From assembly GCF_014205835.1 (NCBI RefSeq), contig NZ_JACHCQ010000005.1, positions 86,719-150,718 of the forward strand: a stretch of 64,000 nt of DNA, in the 5' to 3' direction. Position numbers and translations under genes: made by a program. The notes beneath the pieces are model-generated. The model was not told the origin of the DNA, ran no database searches, and saw only the letters and a list, made by a program, of their open reading frames with translations. How positions within the stretch are numbered: the first letter of the stretch is position 1; every line of letters begins with the position of its first letter. Source of the stretch: Pedobacter sp. AK013 (GTDB lineage Bacteria > Bacteroidota > Bacteroidia > Sphingobacteriales > Sphingobacteriaceae). This document shows positions 19,311 through 28,273 of this stretch, in pieces.

Positions 19311-19940
19311 ATGAATCCCCAATACAGTTATAATACCCAAGAAAAGTGGTTGCCATTTAATGGTTTTTCGCCAGTAATTACCGTTTATAAATCGTTCCAT
19401 AATTTAACCCCTGAAATGGAATCTATTATCAATAACCAAACTTTTCCGGTTACATTTAAAAAAAACAAGTTTATTTTATCCCCATTACATCATGATAAAT
19501 ACGTGTATCTTATTCTTAACGGGGTAGTAAGAGGATATATGAAAGATGATGATAAAGAAATTACCATTTGGATTGCCAAAGAAAATGAATTGGTGGGAAG
19601 CGTAAGTAACATTTGGAATAATAATGAATCGATTAACGAATATGTACAGGCTTTAGAAGACGTTGTTGCTATTGCTATTCCACACACGATGTCGAAACAA
19701 TTGTATTTAAACTACCATATTGCCGATTATATTGGCCGAAAAGTAACCCAGCTTCACTATTTACAAGCTTGCGAAAGAGCACTCATTTCGAGATTACAAT
19801 CAGCAGAAAAAAGATATATCCGCTTCATTAAGTCCTATCCTGAATTGGTAGACCGTATTCCACTTAAATATATCGCCTCGTTTTTATGCATGCGGTTGGA
19901 AACATTAAGTCGGGTAAGATCCAAATTGGCTTTGGTGTAA
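19311..19940 (+). CDS. Crp/Fnr-like transcriptional regulator
   Basis: The 209-residue protein has a cyclic-nucleotide-binding-like beta roll (about 35-130: KNKFILSPLHHDKYVYLILNGVVRGYM and so on) followed by a helix and a C-terminal winged helix (KYIASFLCMRLETLSRVRSKL as recognition region). The family is abundant in Bacteroidota and usually does not bind cAMP. Target genes are unknown. It is the last host gene before the prophage. Confidence 0.82.
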   Translation: MNPQYSYNTQEKWLPFNGFSPVITVYKSFHNLTPEMESIINNQTFPVTFKKNKFILSPLHHDKYVYLILNGVVRGYMKDDDKEITIWIAKENELVGSVSNIWNNNESINEYVQALEDVVAIAIPHTMSKQLYLNYHIADYIGRKVTQLHYLQACERALISRLQSAEKRYIRFIKSYPELVDRIPLKYIASFLCMRLETLSRVRSKLALV

Positions 19941-20288
19941 GAAAATTTATCGGTTTATTGACTTAAGTTCTAAAAAATGCTTTGATAATTTTATGAAATC
20001 GATTTTGTTTTTTGTTATATCAAGATCAAAAAATTGTAAAGTTAAAAGCGTAAAATGTATAGCGAAAGTGTAAAGTGAGACCTTACTTGGTAATTATGAC
20101 TGATTTGTAAGACAATATGAAACTATTTTTTGTTAAAAATTTTGTCTTTTTAGGCTAAAAAAAAGTTTTTATGTATTTTTATTAAAAATTATTTATTTGA
20201 TAATCAGTCTATTGTGTTCATTTTTCGAATTAAATATTTGATTTAAGCGATTTAACATTTCTCACTTACATTTTTTTAAAAATTTATA
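19941..20288. other. AT-rich gene-free region, probable prophage left boundary
   Basis: No ORF, tRNA or tmRNA is visible in these 348 nt. Since the integrase lies just to the right, the left attachment site is expected here or in the next 160 nt. The core cannot be defined because the right end of the prophage lies outside the window. Confidence 0.45.
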
Positions 20289-20366
20289 TATATTTGTTCT
20301 TACCCTTTCGAGGGTATGTTTTTCATAGGTAGATGTAGGGTCAGAACATTGTTCTGGCCCTTTTTT
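20289..20366 (+). ncRNA. Candidate short RNA or integrase leader with hairpin and terminator
   Basis: A perfect TAnnTTTG box (TATATTTG, 20289-20296) is followed by a compact hairpin TACCCT-TTCG-AGGGTA (20302-20317). Next come about 20 nt and then a strong terminator: GGGTCAGAAC (20338-20347) against GTTCTGGCCC (20351-20360) plus TTTTTT. A transcript of about 65 nt would result. It may be a small RNA, or an attenuated leader of the integrase. No -33 TTTG is found at the normal distance, so the promoter is uncertain. Confidence 0.45.
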
Positions 20367-20397
20367 GTAAACAACGCTCCTGAGGCCGATTTTGTCG

Positions 20398-20447
20398 AAA
20401 AGGGACACAAAAGGGACACACGGGAGACTTTAACTGTTCTTGTCCCT
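20398..20447. repeat. Direct repeats upstream of integrase (possible arm-type sites)
   Basis: AAAAGGGACAC occurs twice in tandem (20398-20408 and 20409-20419), and an inverted partner TTGTCCCT lies at 20440-20447, just before the integrase ATG. Such a cluster fits integrase arm-type sites or an autoregulatory operator. This is inference from position and pattern. Confidence 0.4.
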
Positions 20448-20450
20448 AAA

Positions 20451-21680
20451 ATGGCTTCAACACCTAAATTAAGCACTTCAGACCCAAACAAATGGTATAT
20501 ATACTTTAATGTAGATGTTCCGGTTCAGTTATGGGGCAAGTATCCCCGCAAAAGAATGCGGTTTAAAGTGTATGACGATATCAACCGGTACAAAGGAAAA
20601 GAGCGGGAAGATTATGCGGCAATGCGGCTTAATATATGGAAATACGCACTTCAGGTATTAAAATATTCACCTTTTGATAAACAGCTAGCCAGGATAAAGG
20701 AAATTAAAGCTGATTACGCTATAACCAAGGAACAAATCCTGCAGGAGATAGAAGATCAAGACAGTACAAAACTATATAATACGCCAATACAGGAGGCTTT
20801 TGATATTTATTTGAAAATGCGGGAAACAACCGCGAAATCGAAAGGGGACGCAATCAACTGGAAAAGCACGGTAGGGATATTTAAAAAGTATTTTAAGGAG
20901 GCTGGGCTTGACCAGATAACAACCGGAAAGCTTACAAGAAAACATATAGTTGAAGCTCTTGGCTTCATTAGCAAGGAAAGATCCTGGGGCAATACAACAT
21001 ATAACAATAACAGAAGTTATTTGATGATGATCATAAATTGGCTAGCAGAAGAGGAATACCTTCTTGTAAACCCAGCTCTTGGCAAGATTAAAAAACTCAA
21101 GGAAAACCATAAAATACACACCTGGTATAGTAAGGAAATCGCAACGGAAGTAAAAAGGGTGATGCTTGAGCAAAACGATAGAATTGTATATAGGGCTAGC
21201 CAGTTTACTTACATGATCTGCATAAGGAGCCAGCAAGAGCTCATGAAGTTAAAGGCCGACGATATTGACAGAACTTTAAAAAGAGTCCGGTTCAGGAGTG
21301 AGCTGTCGAAAAACGGAAAGGAAGCCTATAGAAGCTATCCACTTGAATTCGAAAAGGTACTTGACGAAATAGGATTCAACCAGATGCCGAAATACTTTTA
21401 CCTTTTTGGCAAAGGCGGCGTTCCAGGGGAAAACCGATGTGCAAAAAATACCCTTTCAAATTTATATAAACCCATTAAAGATAAACTCGGGCTTTCTCAT
21501 GATTATACTATCTATGGGTGGAAGCACACACGCGTAGTGCACGAAATGATGAAGGAGACAAACCCTTACGAGATACAGCATCTATGCCGACACTCCGATT
21601 TAAAAGAAACAATGAAATATATGCGGGATTTTGATATCGACCTTAAAAACAAATATTCAAAGGAAGATTTATGCTTTTAG
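20451..21680 (+). CDS. int: Phage tyrosine recombinase (integrase)
   Basis: This site-specific recombinase inserts and excises the prophage. The N-terminal part is an arm/SAM-like core-binding region. The catalytic domain shows the Arg of CIRSQQELMKLKADD, the Lys-containing beta hairpin SKNGKEAYRSYPL, WKHTRVVHE (H-x-x-R-like), LCRHSDLKETMKYM with the second His, and the nucleophile Tyr in MKYMRDF. I start at the ATG giving MASTPKLSTSD (409 residues); an open extension 45 codons upstream runs through a hairpin terminator and direct repeats and is not protein-like. It is the only long plus-strand gene in the prophage. Confidence 0.9.
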   Translation: MASTPKLSTSDPNKWYIYFNVDVPVQLWGKYPRKRMRFKVYDDINRYKGKEREDYAAMRLNIWKYALQVLKYSPFDKQLARIKEIKADYAITKEQILQEIEDQDSTKLYNTPIQEAFDIYLKMRETTAKSKGDAINWKSTVGIFKKYFKEAGLDQITTGKLTRKHIVEALGFISKERSWGNTTYNNNRSYLMMIINWLAEEEYLLVNPALGKIKKLKENHKIHTWYSKEIATEVKRVMLEQNDRIVYRASQFTYMICIRSQQELMKLKADDIDRTLKRVRFRSELSKNGKEAYRSYPLEFEKVLDEIGFNQMPKYFYLFGKGGVPGENRCAKNTLSNLYKPIKDKLGLSHDYTIYGWKHTRVVHEMMKETNPYEIQHLCRHSDLKETMKYMRDFDIDLKNKYSKEDLCF

Positions 21681-21757
21681 CTATTTTCTCAGCCTAGGCT
21701 TGGCCATATCCTGATAATAGGTAAGCACCCTCTTATTGAAATCTTCGATTCTAGCAA

Positions 21758-22045
21758 TTAAGGCTTTTTTTCTTCGCTGTGTTTAACCTCCAATTCCGAA
21801 AGTTGCTTGAAAGCCGCAGTAATGCCAGTTCTTGGGTCACGAATTGAGATTTTAGTTAAGAAATTTAGCACATGAACACTATTCTGGTCTTTTGCGTGAA
21901 ATTCGGCGTAAAACTCGTCAGGCGTCCACCAGCGCAACGATTCTTTGTTGAAAATCCAGCAATAGTGCTCTATAGCCTCTGCAATAACATGCCCTATGCT
22001 TAAAAACCTTGGTTTAGGTACGCGAAATTCATAACCACCATTCAT
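21758..22045 (-). CDS. Hypothetical phage protein
   Basis: This 95-residue soluble protein begins with MNGGYEFRVPKPR and is rich in aromatic residues (HYCWIF, RWWTPDEFYAEF). It lies past the terminator of the late operon, tail to tail with the integrase, so it is probably expressed separately, perhaps in the lysogen. I do not recognise a family. Confidence 0.6.
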   Translation of the reverse strand: MNGGYEFRVPKPRFLSIGHVIAEAIEHYCWIFNKESLRWWTPDEFYAEFHAKDQNSVHVLNFLTKISIRDPRTGITAAFKQLSELEVKHSEEKKP

Positions 22046-22101
22046 GCTGTAAAATTTGCTAATATTTTTAGTAATTCAAAATAATTCTTACAACATAAAA
22101 A

Positions 22102-22123
22102 AGCCCTTCATTTCTGAAAGGCT
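22102..22123 (-). terminator. Terminator of the phage late operon
   Basis: On the minus strand AGCCTTTCA pairs with TGAAGGGCT (one mismatch), with a 4-nt loop and a run of T directly after. It lies 27 nt past the last lysis-region gene. Confidence 0.75.
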
Positions 22124-22149
22124 CTCTTGTGCTGGCATTTTGCGGTATG

Positions 22150-22578
22150 CTAAGATACTAATTTAACTGTATTCCAATATGCCGTTTTAATTGTTGTTGA
22201 AGCTTGGTCAAATGGTAACCCGGTAACTTCTTCGGTAAACCTTGTGGCTAAAGACTGTAAATCGGTTTTGCTTAGATCTGCAGAAGGCGTATCGGTTAAT
22301 TTAAGCTCTTCTATGATTGATCTTAACACGCTTCTCAACCAAGCTATTGCCTTGTCGTCCTTGTCGCCCGGTATAACCACTGCAATCATATCGACAACGG
22401 GACTATCTACATAAGATTTAATTCTCTCAATGATATTGACAATAGTGATAAGATCCGGCTTAAGTTCTTCAGCAATGTTTCGCCAAAGCTTTTTTAACCA
22501 GGCCTCGTAATTGTTCATGAATAATGCGGCGATGCTCGCAAATACGCGACCTAACCATGTTTTCTTTTCTTGTGACAT
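22150..22578 (-). CDS. Hypothetical protein in the lysis region
   Basis: The 142-residue protein is predicted mostly helical, with an amphipathic N-terminus (FASIAALFMNNYEAWLKKLW) and no clear membrane span. It is the last gene of the late operon, next to the holin-like gene. No family recognised. Confidence 0.65.
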   Translation of the reverse strand: MSQEKKTWLGRVFASIAALFMNNYEAWLKKLWRNIAEELKPDLITIVNIIERIKSYVDSPVVDMIAVVIPGDKDDKAIAWLRSVLRSIIEELKLTDTPSADLSKTDLQSLATRFTEEVTGLPFDQASTTIKTAYWNTVKLVS

Positions 22579-22584
22579 ATTGAA

Positions 22585-22935
22585 TTATTTAAATGTTTCC
22601 CTTGCTTTATTTTGTATTTTCTCGAATAGTCCGGCAACCTCATTATTTAATGCTCCTATTAGCACGGCAAGCCACATAGTTAGCTCTTTTCCTAATAGTT
22701 CATTACAAAATCTGAATGCAAGGAAAGTTAGGCAGATACCCGTGATTAACTGCAGGCAGTTGTCCTGAATTAAAAACTTCCATGAGAAAGCATAGGGAGT
22801 AGAATCGCTCAGCTTATCTCTATTGGTTGCTTTAAGCCTTAAACTTATTAAAGCTCCAATAAGCGCGAACAAAAATGCTGCGCAATACGTAGGCACATCT
22901 ACAGTGCCGAGTAATAGTTGTTGTAATTTTTCCAT
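22585..22935 (-). CDS. Holin-like small membrane protein
   Basis: The 116-residue protein has three hydrophobic segments (about 12-33, 55-76, 84-104) and a charged C-terminal tail (KIQNKARETFK). It sits directly downstream of the M15 endolysin gene (1-nt gap), the usual holin position. The holin role is inferred from topology and context; no family motif is recognised. Confidence 0.6.
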   Translation of the reverse strand: MEKLQQLLLGTVDVPTYCAAFLFALIGALISLRLKATNRDKLSDSTPYAFSWKFLIQDNCLQLITGICLTFLAFRFCNELLGKELTMWLAVLIGALNNEVAGLFEKIQNKARETFK

Positions 22936-22936
22936 A

Positions 22937-23353
22937 TTATTTTAATTGAAAATGAGGTGGATCGAAAGGCTTTTTCCAGTCACCGCCCCAGGTTATACCA
23001 ATGTTTAGTTGTTTAGCCACAGATTTAATATGGCTTGCGATAGTCTTTAAGGCTATAGCATTATTAAAGTCAACCTTACCATTTATATAAGGGTAAATGT
23101 CTACAGCATGACCGTATCCATCTGATTTTACTTGGTGGTTTGATTTATTTTTTACTCCGTCGGCAAATGTTACAATGTCGCCTTTTGCCGTTCTGCCTTG
23201 CGCATACAGCATCATTTGCCTTGCCTGGGTTCTTACTCCCTCAACTACTGTAAAGTCATAAGGAGTGTTTACGATAGCAGTCTTAATAACCTTTACTAAA
23301 TTGGGATGAACACCTACCAAATTTTGTACACTTCTTTTTCCTAAAATTGCCAT
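22937..23353 (-). CDS. Endolysin, M15 family peptidoglycan peptidase
   Basis: This 138-residue zinc peptidase is of the VanY/L-alanyl-D-glutamate peptidase type and would cut peptide cross-bridges of peptidoglycan at lysis. Zinc ligands are predicted as His73 (SNHQ), Asp85 (GYGHAVD) and His134 (DPPHF); the VEGVRTQARQ segment precedes them as in other phage M15 lysins. No signal peptide is present, so export needs the holin. It overlaps its upstream neighbour by one nucleotide. Confidence 0.9.
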   Translation of the reverse strand: MAILGKRSVQNLVGVHPNLVKVIKTAIVNTPYDFTVVEGVRTQARQMMLYAQGRTAKGDIVTFADGVKNKSNHQVKSDGYGHAVDIYPYINGKVDFNNAIALKTIASHIKSVAKQLNIGITWGGDWKKPFDPPHFQLK

Positions 23354-23706
23354 TATTGATTGTCCGTTTCTATTTTTGTGATCCTTAATGATAGTTTGAT
23401 TTCAAGCGCCTTGATCTGCGCCCTTAATTCTCGCTCAGTTTCCTGGTGGCCGTGAATGATCTTTAAGTATTCAAGCTCCCTTTGTTGTAGGGCCTTAATT
23501 TGGTCGCCCTGGTATTTAATTTGGTCTTTTAAATCCTCAAACATCTTACCATAGGTCTCAGCGATTACATTCGAAGTTTCAGCTGCGATATTTTTTACCT
23601 CGGCTTTAGTTTTACCCCGATTTGCTATCCAAACTATTAGCGCTGAAATAACACTACTGCCCAAAACACCAACAAGAATTGTTATGGTATATGCCTCTAT
23701 TTTCAT
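23353..23706 (-). CDS. Membrane-anchored coiled-coil protein, possible spanin
   Basis: This 117-residue protein has one N-terminal membrane segment (about 6-27) and then a long coiled coil (about 32-110, with DLKDQIKYQGDQIKALQQRELEYLK). The layout matches an inner-membrane spanin (Rz-like), and the position next to endolysin and holin supports this. I choose the ATG at MKIEAYTITI, 2 nt after the fibre stop codon. No outer-membrane spanin partner (Rz1-like lipoprotein) was identified. Confidence 0.55.
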   Translation of the reverse strand: MKIEAYTITILVGVLGSSVISALIVWIANRGKTKAEVKNIAAETSNVIAETYGKMFEDLKDQIKYQGDQIKALQQRELEYLKIIHGHQETERELRAQIKALEIKLSLRITKIETDNQ

Positions 23707-23708
23707 GA

Positions 23709-26700
23709 TTACCAAGTTGTTTCTAAAGCGTGTCTAACCCATGTGTCAGTTGCTGTACATTCATAGTAATATCCGCCCGTGATGACTTTCTGTCCCTTTA
23801 TTCCTGTACTAGTTGGTGTTGGGGCTGTACCCCCTATTACTGGCAAGTTTGCAAGCGTACCGCTAAATAGAGGCGTTGACAATGATACATCAGAAGACAA
23901 TGCGTCAGGAGGAGATAAGGTCGTACTATACGTTGTGCCGATAGACCCGTCTAAATTTGCCTTGTTCAACGATAATTGGCCAATTCCATAAGTTGAAAAT
24001 GTCCTTTTGCTTAATTCAGAAAATACGCTACTTAAAATTACATTCCTAAACCCACTTGTGGACCTACTTATTCCTGTTACTACAATATCATTACCGAAAG
24101 TATTTGTGCCTGTAAAATTATTGTTTGCTGACGTGGAGGCAAGCCCTGATGTATTTATGCTCAATGTTGAAGTAGTGTTGTTCCAATTTAATGGTGCACT
24201 GGCCGTAATTGTTTTATTAATCCAGTTAGTTCCGTTGTAGCTTACTATATCGCCTACTGCCTTGCTTGATGTTGCAATACTTTCTCCTTTCCAATTAGCA
24301 TTATTATCTAACTCTGTTTTTCTAACCACACCGTTAGGGTTAATTGGTGCATTTAGCACCTCTACTTCTCCGCTTGATGATATTGTTAACCTATCAGATC
24401 CTGAAGTCCTTAAATTTAAGCTACCGCTAAAATTACCGAATACATCGCCTATGTACAGGTTATTGCCAGCAGATCCTAAAATCGCATTTGCTACGCCTGA
24501 CGTATTCTTTGTTCTATAAAAAGACCCATTATCAACCTCAAAACCAGCACTTGATTTTGAAATGCCGTTAACAAATAACGATGCATTAAAATAATATGTA
24601 TCTGCCTGATCAGATTCTATACCAAATGAGGTTTTATTGGTTGCGGGATTGTGATAAATAAATGGAGTGTAACTTCCCTCAATGCCGCCACGTACATAAA
24701 TATTGCCTCCCAAACCGGAATACAGTCCTAAATTTGAATTATTGTACGCTGTAACATTAGAGGCAAAAACTTCATTATCTGATATTGGTTTTATTAATCC
24801 GAATGTTTCATATATTGCCTGAGCCCATTTATTTTGACCCAAAAAACTTGCATGTACACCATCCGCCTGTATTTGAGCGGCATCGTTTGGATTGTAATAT
24901 TTGTTGACGTTTATGAAATATATCGGATATCCAGTAAAAATACCTGCTAAATTCCTCTTTCTGGAGAGTGTTAGCGCATCCTGAAAGGCCATTGTAGTTT
25001 CATCACCAACAACATTATACCCCGTATTGTTCATATGTGGTATGTCAAGAACATACATCGGCTTAGCTGAATATATGTCCGTAAGTCCAGCTACATAATC
25101 CCATGCGCCAATAGTTCCACCATCTATAAACTTTAATTCTACAGTATGAAGTGTATCTTGTAGCGACCTAATTACTATAACATCGTTTATAATACCTAAG
25201 TGGGTAAACCCATCGGCCTTGAATGCATTAATCTTTCCGTTGGGGTCGAAGGTAGTTTTAAGAATACCATCAACACGGACCTCTATTCTTGACCATCCAC
25301 TAACGGCCTGCCATGTACCAATAGCAATATCAGAACCCTGTATATTTGAAATGGTTACCGTTTCGTTTGCGGTGATGCTTGTTTTCTTCCAGAAATTAGA
25401 ACCAAACTTTAATGATCTGCTGGCGTAATCAGTAAGTGTATCGATAACAAATGAACTACAAGATCCGCAAGCTTGAGATGTGCTTACATTTGGATTTACA
25501 GAAGATGAATTATACTGCTTATAAAACTGTATTGATTTAGTAAGTTGTGCGGCCATAATAGACCGATGCCCAGCCCTTACAATTTCAAAACGCTTTGCCG
25601 TATCCTGATTGCCTCTAATATCATTAAATCCCAGCATTGTAGAGGATACATTGATTTTATCCAGTCCTAATTCAAGTATGAAATTTTTATATCCTCTACG
25701 TACTCCGGCTCCATCCTCTGCAACATTTTTATATTTACTTATATTGTTTTTGTCTGCCAAAATATTAACGTAGGTCTTTCCATGACCGGATGCGTTGTAA
25801 CCTGTTGTTTGACTATCCCCTAGAAACCAAGAACCATTTTGAATTGGCTGATTGTTAATAACCTTATCAATTGTTTGCTTGACATACTTCGTATTGGCTG
25901 CTTTACCTGAACTATCAGATGTCGAAACATTAGGCGTTAAAAGCTCAGTACCTACATTTACATTTCCCCCATTTACTGTGGTAACACCCGATTCAGTAGA
26001 AAAACTACCAAGACCGGCACCAAATAAGGTGGTGGCTGTTGGGCTATCAAACCTGCCTGTTCCATTAATATTAAAACTTGCGCTTTGAGGAGTACCAGTA
26101 TTATTGTTCTGGATGTAGTTTCCACTTCCTGATACTGGAGCTTTTAAAGCTCCTAAATTATCTACATACGATTTTGGAGTTAAATATAAACTGTCTGCAT
26201 TTGTCCAATTGACAGTATAATTTCTTCTGTATTGCATGCCTTTAGCGAAAGTTGAAATAGGGCCAACATTAGCCCCCTGAGTTATACTTAAGACACCATT
26301 TGACACTCCTAAATTGGTATATGATGTAGCACTACCGCCAGATAGAGAGAAATCTCCATTTTTAGACAACGAAAAATTAGTCCCGCTAGTGGAAGTCCAT
26401 GCGCTTGCCAAATCTAAACCGCCATTAGCGTACATACCGATAGTAGGAGTACTATAATTAACGTCATCTCCTATAACTGTGCTACCTGTTAATGCACCTC
26501 CTAACTTTAGGATCTTACCGTCTTTTGTAAGACCATTGGTTGCCGTCAAAAAAGAATTCCGAATAGAATCAGTGATATTGAAAATACTCGAACCAGAGGT
26601 TAATCTCCAATTAAATCCGGTGCCATTTGTTTGTTTCCACCATGTTGGCGTGAACCCTGTCCAGGGACCTACTTGTGCAGTCGCGCCTAAAGAAAGCAAA

Positions 26701-26732
26701 GCAAGTAATAATAATAATTTTAGTCTTTTCAT
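23709..26732 (-). CDS. Large tail-fibre-like protein with SGNH esterase domain and signal peptide
   Basis: This 1007-residue protein is Gly/Ser/Thr/Asn-rich and fibre-like. Residues 1-20 look like a classical signal peptide (basic n-region, poly-Leu core, ATAQ cleavage site), which is unusual for a virion protein. A complete SGNH hydrolase domain lies at about 300-645: Ser307 in GDSQ, Asn370 in GFND, and Asp624/His627 in DGVH. The N-terminal 290 and C-terminal 360 residues carry repeated LTATNGLTK, NNNFTGTNTF and VVRKTELDNN patterns of phage fibres. It may deacetylate a surface glycan during adsorption, or may act as an exported lysogenic factor. It lies directly before the lysis genes. Confidence 0.8.
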   Translation of the reverse strand: MKRLKLLLLLALLSLGATAQVGPWTGFTPTWWKQTNGTGFNWRLTSGSSIFNITDSIRNSFLTATNGLTKDGKILKLGGALTGSTVIGDDVNYSTPTIGMYANGGLDLASAWTSTSGTNFSLSKNGDFSLSGGSATSYTNLGVSNGVLSITQGANVGPISTFAKGMQYRRNYTVNWTNADSLYLTPKSYVDNLGALKAPVSGSGNYIQNNNTGTPQSASFNINGTGRFDSPTATTLFGAGLGSFSTESGVTTVNGGNVNVGTELLTPNVSTSDSSGKAANTKYVKQTIDKVINNQPIQNGSWFLGDSQTTGYNASGHGKTYVNILADKNNISKYKNVAEDGAGVRRGYKNFILELGLDKINVSSTMLGFNDIRGNQDTAKRFEIVRAGHRSIMAAQLTKSIQFYKQYNSSSVNPNVSTSQACGSCSSFVIDTLTDYASRSLKFGSNFWKKTSITANETVTISNIQGSDIAIGTWQAVSGWSRIEVRVDGILKTTFDPNGKINAFKADGFTHLGIINDVIVIRSLQDTLHTVELKFIDGGTIGAWDYVAGLTDIYSAKPMYVLDIPHMNNTGYNVVGDETTMAFQDALTLSRKRNLAGIFTGYPIYFINVNKYYNPNDAAQIQADGVHASFLGQNKWAQAIYETFGLIKPISDNEVFASNVTAYNNSNLGLYSGLGGNIYVRGGIEGSYTPFIYHNPATNKTSFGIESDQADTYYFNASLFVNGISKSSAGFEVDNGSFYRTKNTSGVANAILGSAGNNLYIGDVFGNFSGSLNLRTSGSDRLTISSSGEVEVLNAPINPNGVVRKTELDNNANWKGESIATSSKAVGDIVSYNGTNWINKTITASAPLNWNNTTSTLSINTSGLASTSANNNFTGTNTFGNDIVVTGISRSTSGFRNVILSSVFSELSKRTFSTYGIGQLSLNKANLDGSIGTTYSTTLSPPDALSSDVSLSTPLFSGTLANLPVIGGTAPTPTSTGIKGQKVITGGYYYECTATDTWVRHALETTW

Positions 26733-26741
26733 GTTGTTAGT

Positions 26742-27230
26742 TTATAGTGTTTTTATCTCATTAATCTTACTCCCGGATATATCTATCGAAACAGGCGAAA
26801 CCGAATAGGCGCCACCCAACAAAGTTATTGCGGCAGCTATTTTGGTTAGCTCAGCATTTATTTCCGTGTTTTGATTGTTAATCGAAGTGTTGAGCGGGGC
26901 GTATCTAACCAGGTTGTGCGTATATCCGCCCAAATGCATTGTGCCATCGTTCTTTAACCACGCATAAAAGCTCACCGATCCATCTGGCTTAAGGCTATAA
27001 ATTCTTTTTTCTCCAGATGCTGCAAGCTGGTTCGTGTTGAGGTATCCAACAACAACCGGCTCACCAATAACATCTGTTTCCATAAGTACCGCCGTCATAT
27101 TAGCCAACGGATTACTATCATCACCAAACGGCGCGCATTCGTCTGCCGTCTTTGGACCATACTCAATTACCTTGAGTATTCTGCGCCCCTTTTCTACCAA
27201 CGCACTTTTAAATCTTGACAGGCTGCTCAT
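26742..27230 (-). CDS. Mu gp45-like baseplate spike protein (putative)
   Basis: The 162-residue protein follows the gpP-like hub gene with a 4-nt overlap, the place of gp45 in Mu. An OB-like first half is followed by a beta-rich segment with repeated glycines (KPDGSVSFYAWLKNDGTMHLGGYTHNLV), as in central spike proteins, and then a helical C-terminus. Function is inferred mainly from synteny. Confidence 0.55.
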   Translation of the reverse strand: MSSLSRFKSALVEKGRRILKVIEYGPKTADECAPFGDDSNPLANMTAVLMETDVIGEPVVVGYLNTNQLAASGEKRIYSLKPDGSVSFYAWLKNDGTMHLGGYTHNLVRYAPLNTSINNQNTEINAELTKIAAAITLLGGAYSVSPVSIDISGSKINEIKTL

Positions 27231-28273
27231 GAGAATATGTTTTTAGGGGAGTCACCGGTAAATGTTTCCGGAAGAACCAATGTCACGTCCATTGATTTTT
27301 CTTCTGAATTTTCCATAATGCTTGTATCTGCGACCATCATCCGGGATCTTGATCCAATGTATATCTCGTCGTTTTCAATCTCAACTATATCCCCAACACG
27401 TATATCAGCCCAGTATCTGATAGAAAAAGAAACTTTTATATTCTTTAATTCAGCAGCAAAGGCGTTTTTAACCCCACTATCGGTATCTGTTTGATTACCG
27501 GACGTCAATACTTGGACAAAAGGCCTGTAAGCACCAACCAACTTGTTTACAATTCTATCTGATCCGGATATCTGGGAGGTTTCTTCGTCGTCAAACAAGC
27601 CCGTTGAATCCTGTTTTGCGGGCTGCCTTAAGCTGGTTAACGTACTATGCACACTTTGCCCATTAACATCTAGTTTCATTCCTAGCGTGTTTTCTTTGTT
27701 AAAGAATGCTTTAGGACTAGCTTTAGCGTCAGGACGGAAAAGAACAACCTCCCCAGCAGAATTGTGAGAAACAATAACGTTTTTTTGCGCACACATTTTT
27801 GCCAAGTATTCACTTATTTTACCATCAGTTTTGGCCACGCTTTTAAGGAAAGGTGTGTTGCATTCCTTTTTTACGTTATCGTAGATATTAAGCTTAAGGC
27901 CAAATGGCGATAGAAGTCTTTCAGCGATGTCCTTTATTGTTCTGTTAATGCTTTCCAAGGGATACATTTTTGCATCAATTGTACAGTCTTCCAGAACACC
28001 TCCCTTACTATAGCCTGATATCTGAACCAGGCTTCTAACAGAGGCCGAAGCAAAAGAATGTGTAACCATTGTTCCAGAAAAAACAAGCTCATCTCTATCT
28101 GTAAAAAACTCAACCGGGAAATAGGATAGAGGCTTAAAGAAAGGTTTTGTTTTTTCGTCGGCAGGATCAAACCTTGCCGTAAATGAAAATGTGGAGGCAA
28201 CAGAATCCAAAGACGATGACATGGCAAAGTCATTGAAGTACAGATAATAATTGCCGTTAACCTTAATTTTCAT
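27227..28273 (-). CDS. Mu gpP-like baseplate hub protein
   Basis: The 348-residue protein matches the Mu gp44/P family and related gp27-like hub folds: N-terminal beta-rich domain (FSFTARFDPAD), the FSGTMVTHSF and QISGYSKGGVLEDC segments, and a C-terminal RVGDIVEIENDEIYIGSR segment. It forms the hub above the spike. It is sandwiched between gpN-like and gp45-like genes with overlapping starts and stops. Confidence 0.78.
   Translation of the reverse strand: MKIKVNGNYYLYFNDFAMSSSLDSVASTFSFTARFDPADEKTKPFFKPLSYFPVEFFTDRDELVFSGTMVTHSFASASVRSLVQISGYSKGGVLEDCTIDAKMYPLESINRTIKDIAERLLSPFGLKLNIYDNVKKECNTPFLKSVAKTDGKISEYLAKMCAQKNVIVSHNSAGEVVLFRPDAKASPKAFFNKENTLGMKLDVNGQSVHSTLTSLRQPAKQDSTGLFDDEETSQISGSDRIVNKLVGAYRPFVQVLTSGNQTDTDSGVKNAFAAELKNIKVSFSIRYWADIRVGDIVEIENDEIYIGSRSRMMVADTSIMENSEEKSMDVTLVLPETFTGDSPKNIFS

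Noticed and set aside
20316..20450. 45-codon N-terminal extension of the integrase
   Set aside because: It reads through a hairpin terminator and tandem DNA repeats and has no protein-like pattern; the ATG at 20451 gives a normal start.
19941..20450. tRNA or tmRNA as integration site
   Set aside because: No T-loop (GTTCRAATC) or cloverleaf is found; the integrase target must be something else.
23709..26732. Diversity-generating retroelement target at the fibre gene
   Set aside because: No reverse transcriptase, template repeat or variable-repeat pair is visible in this window.
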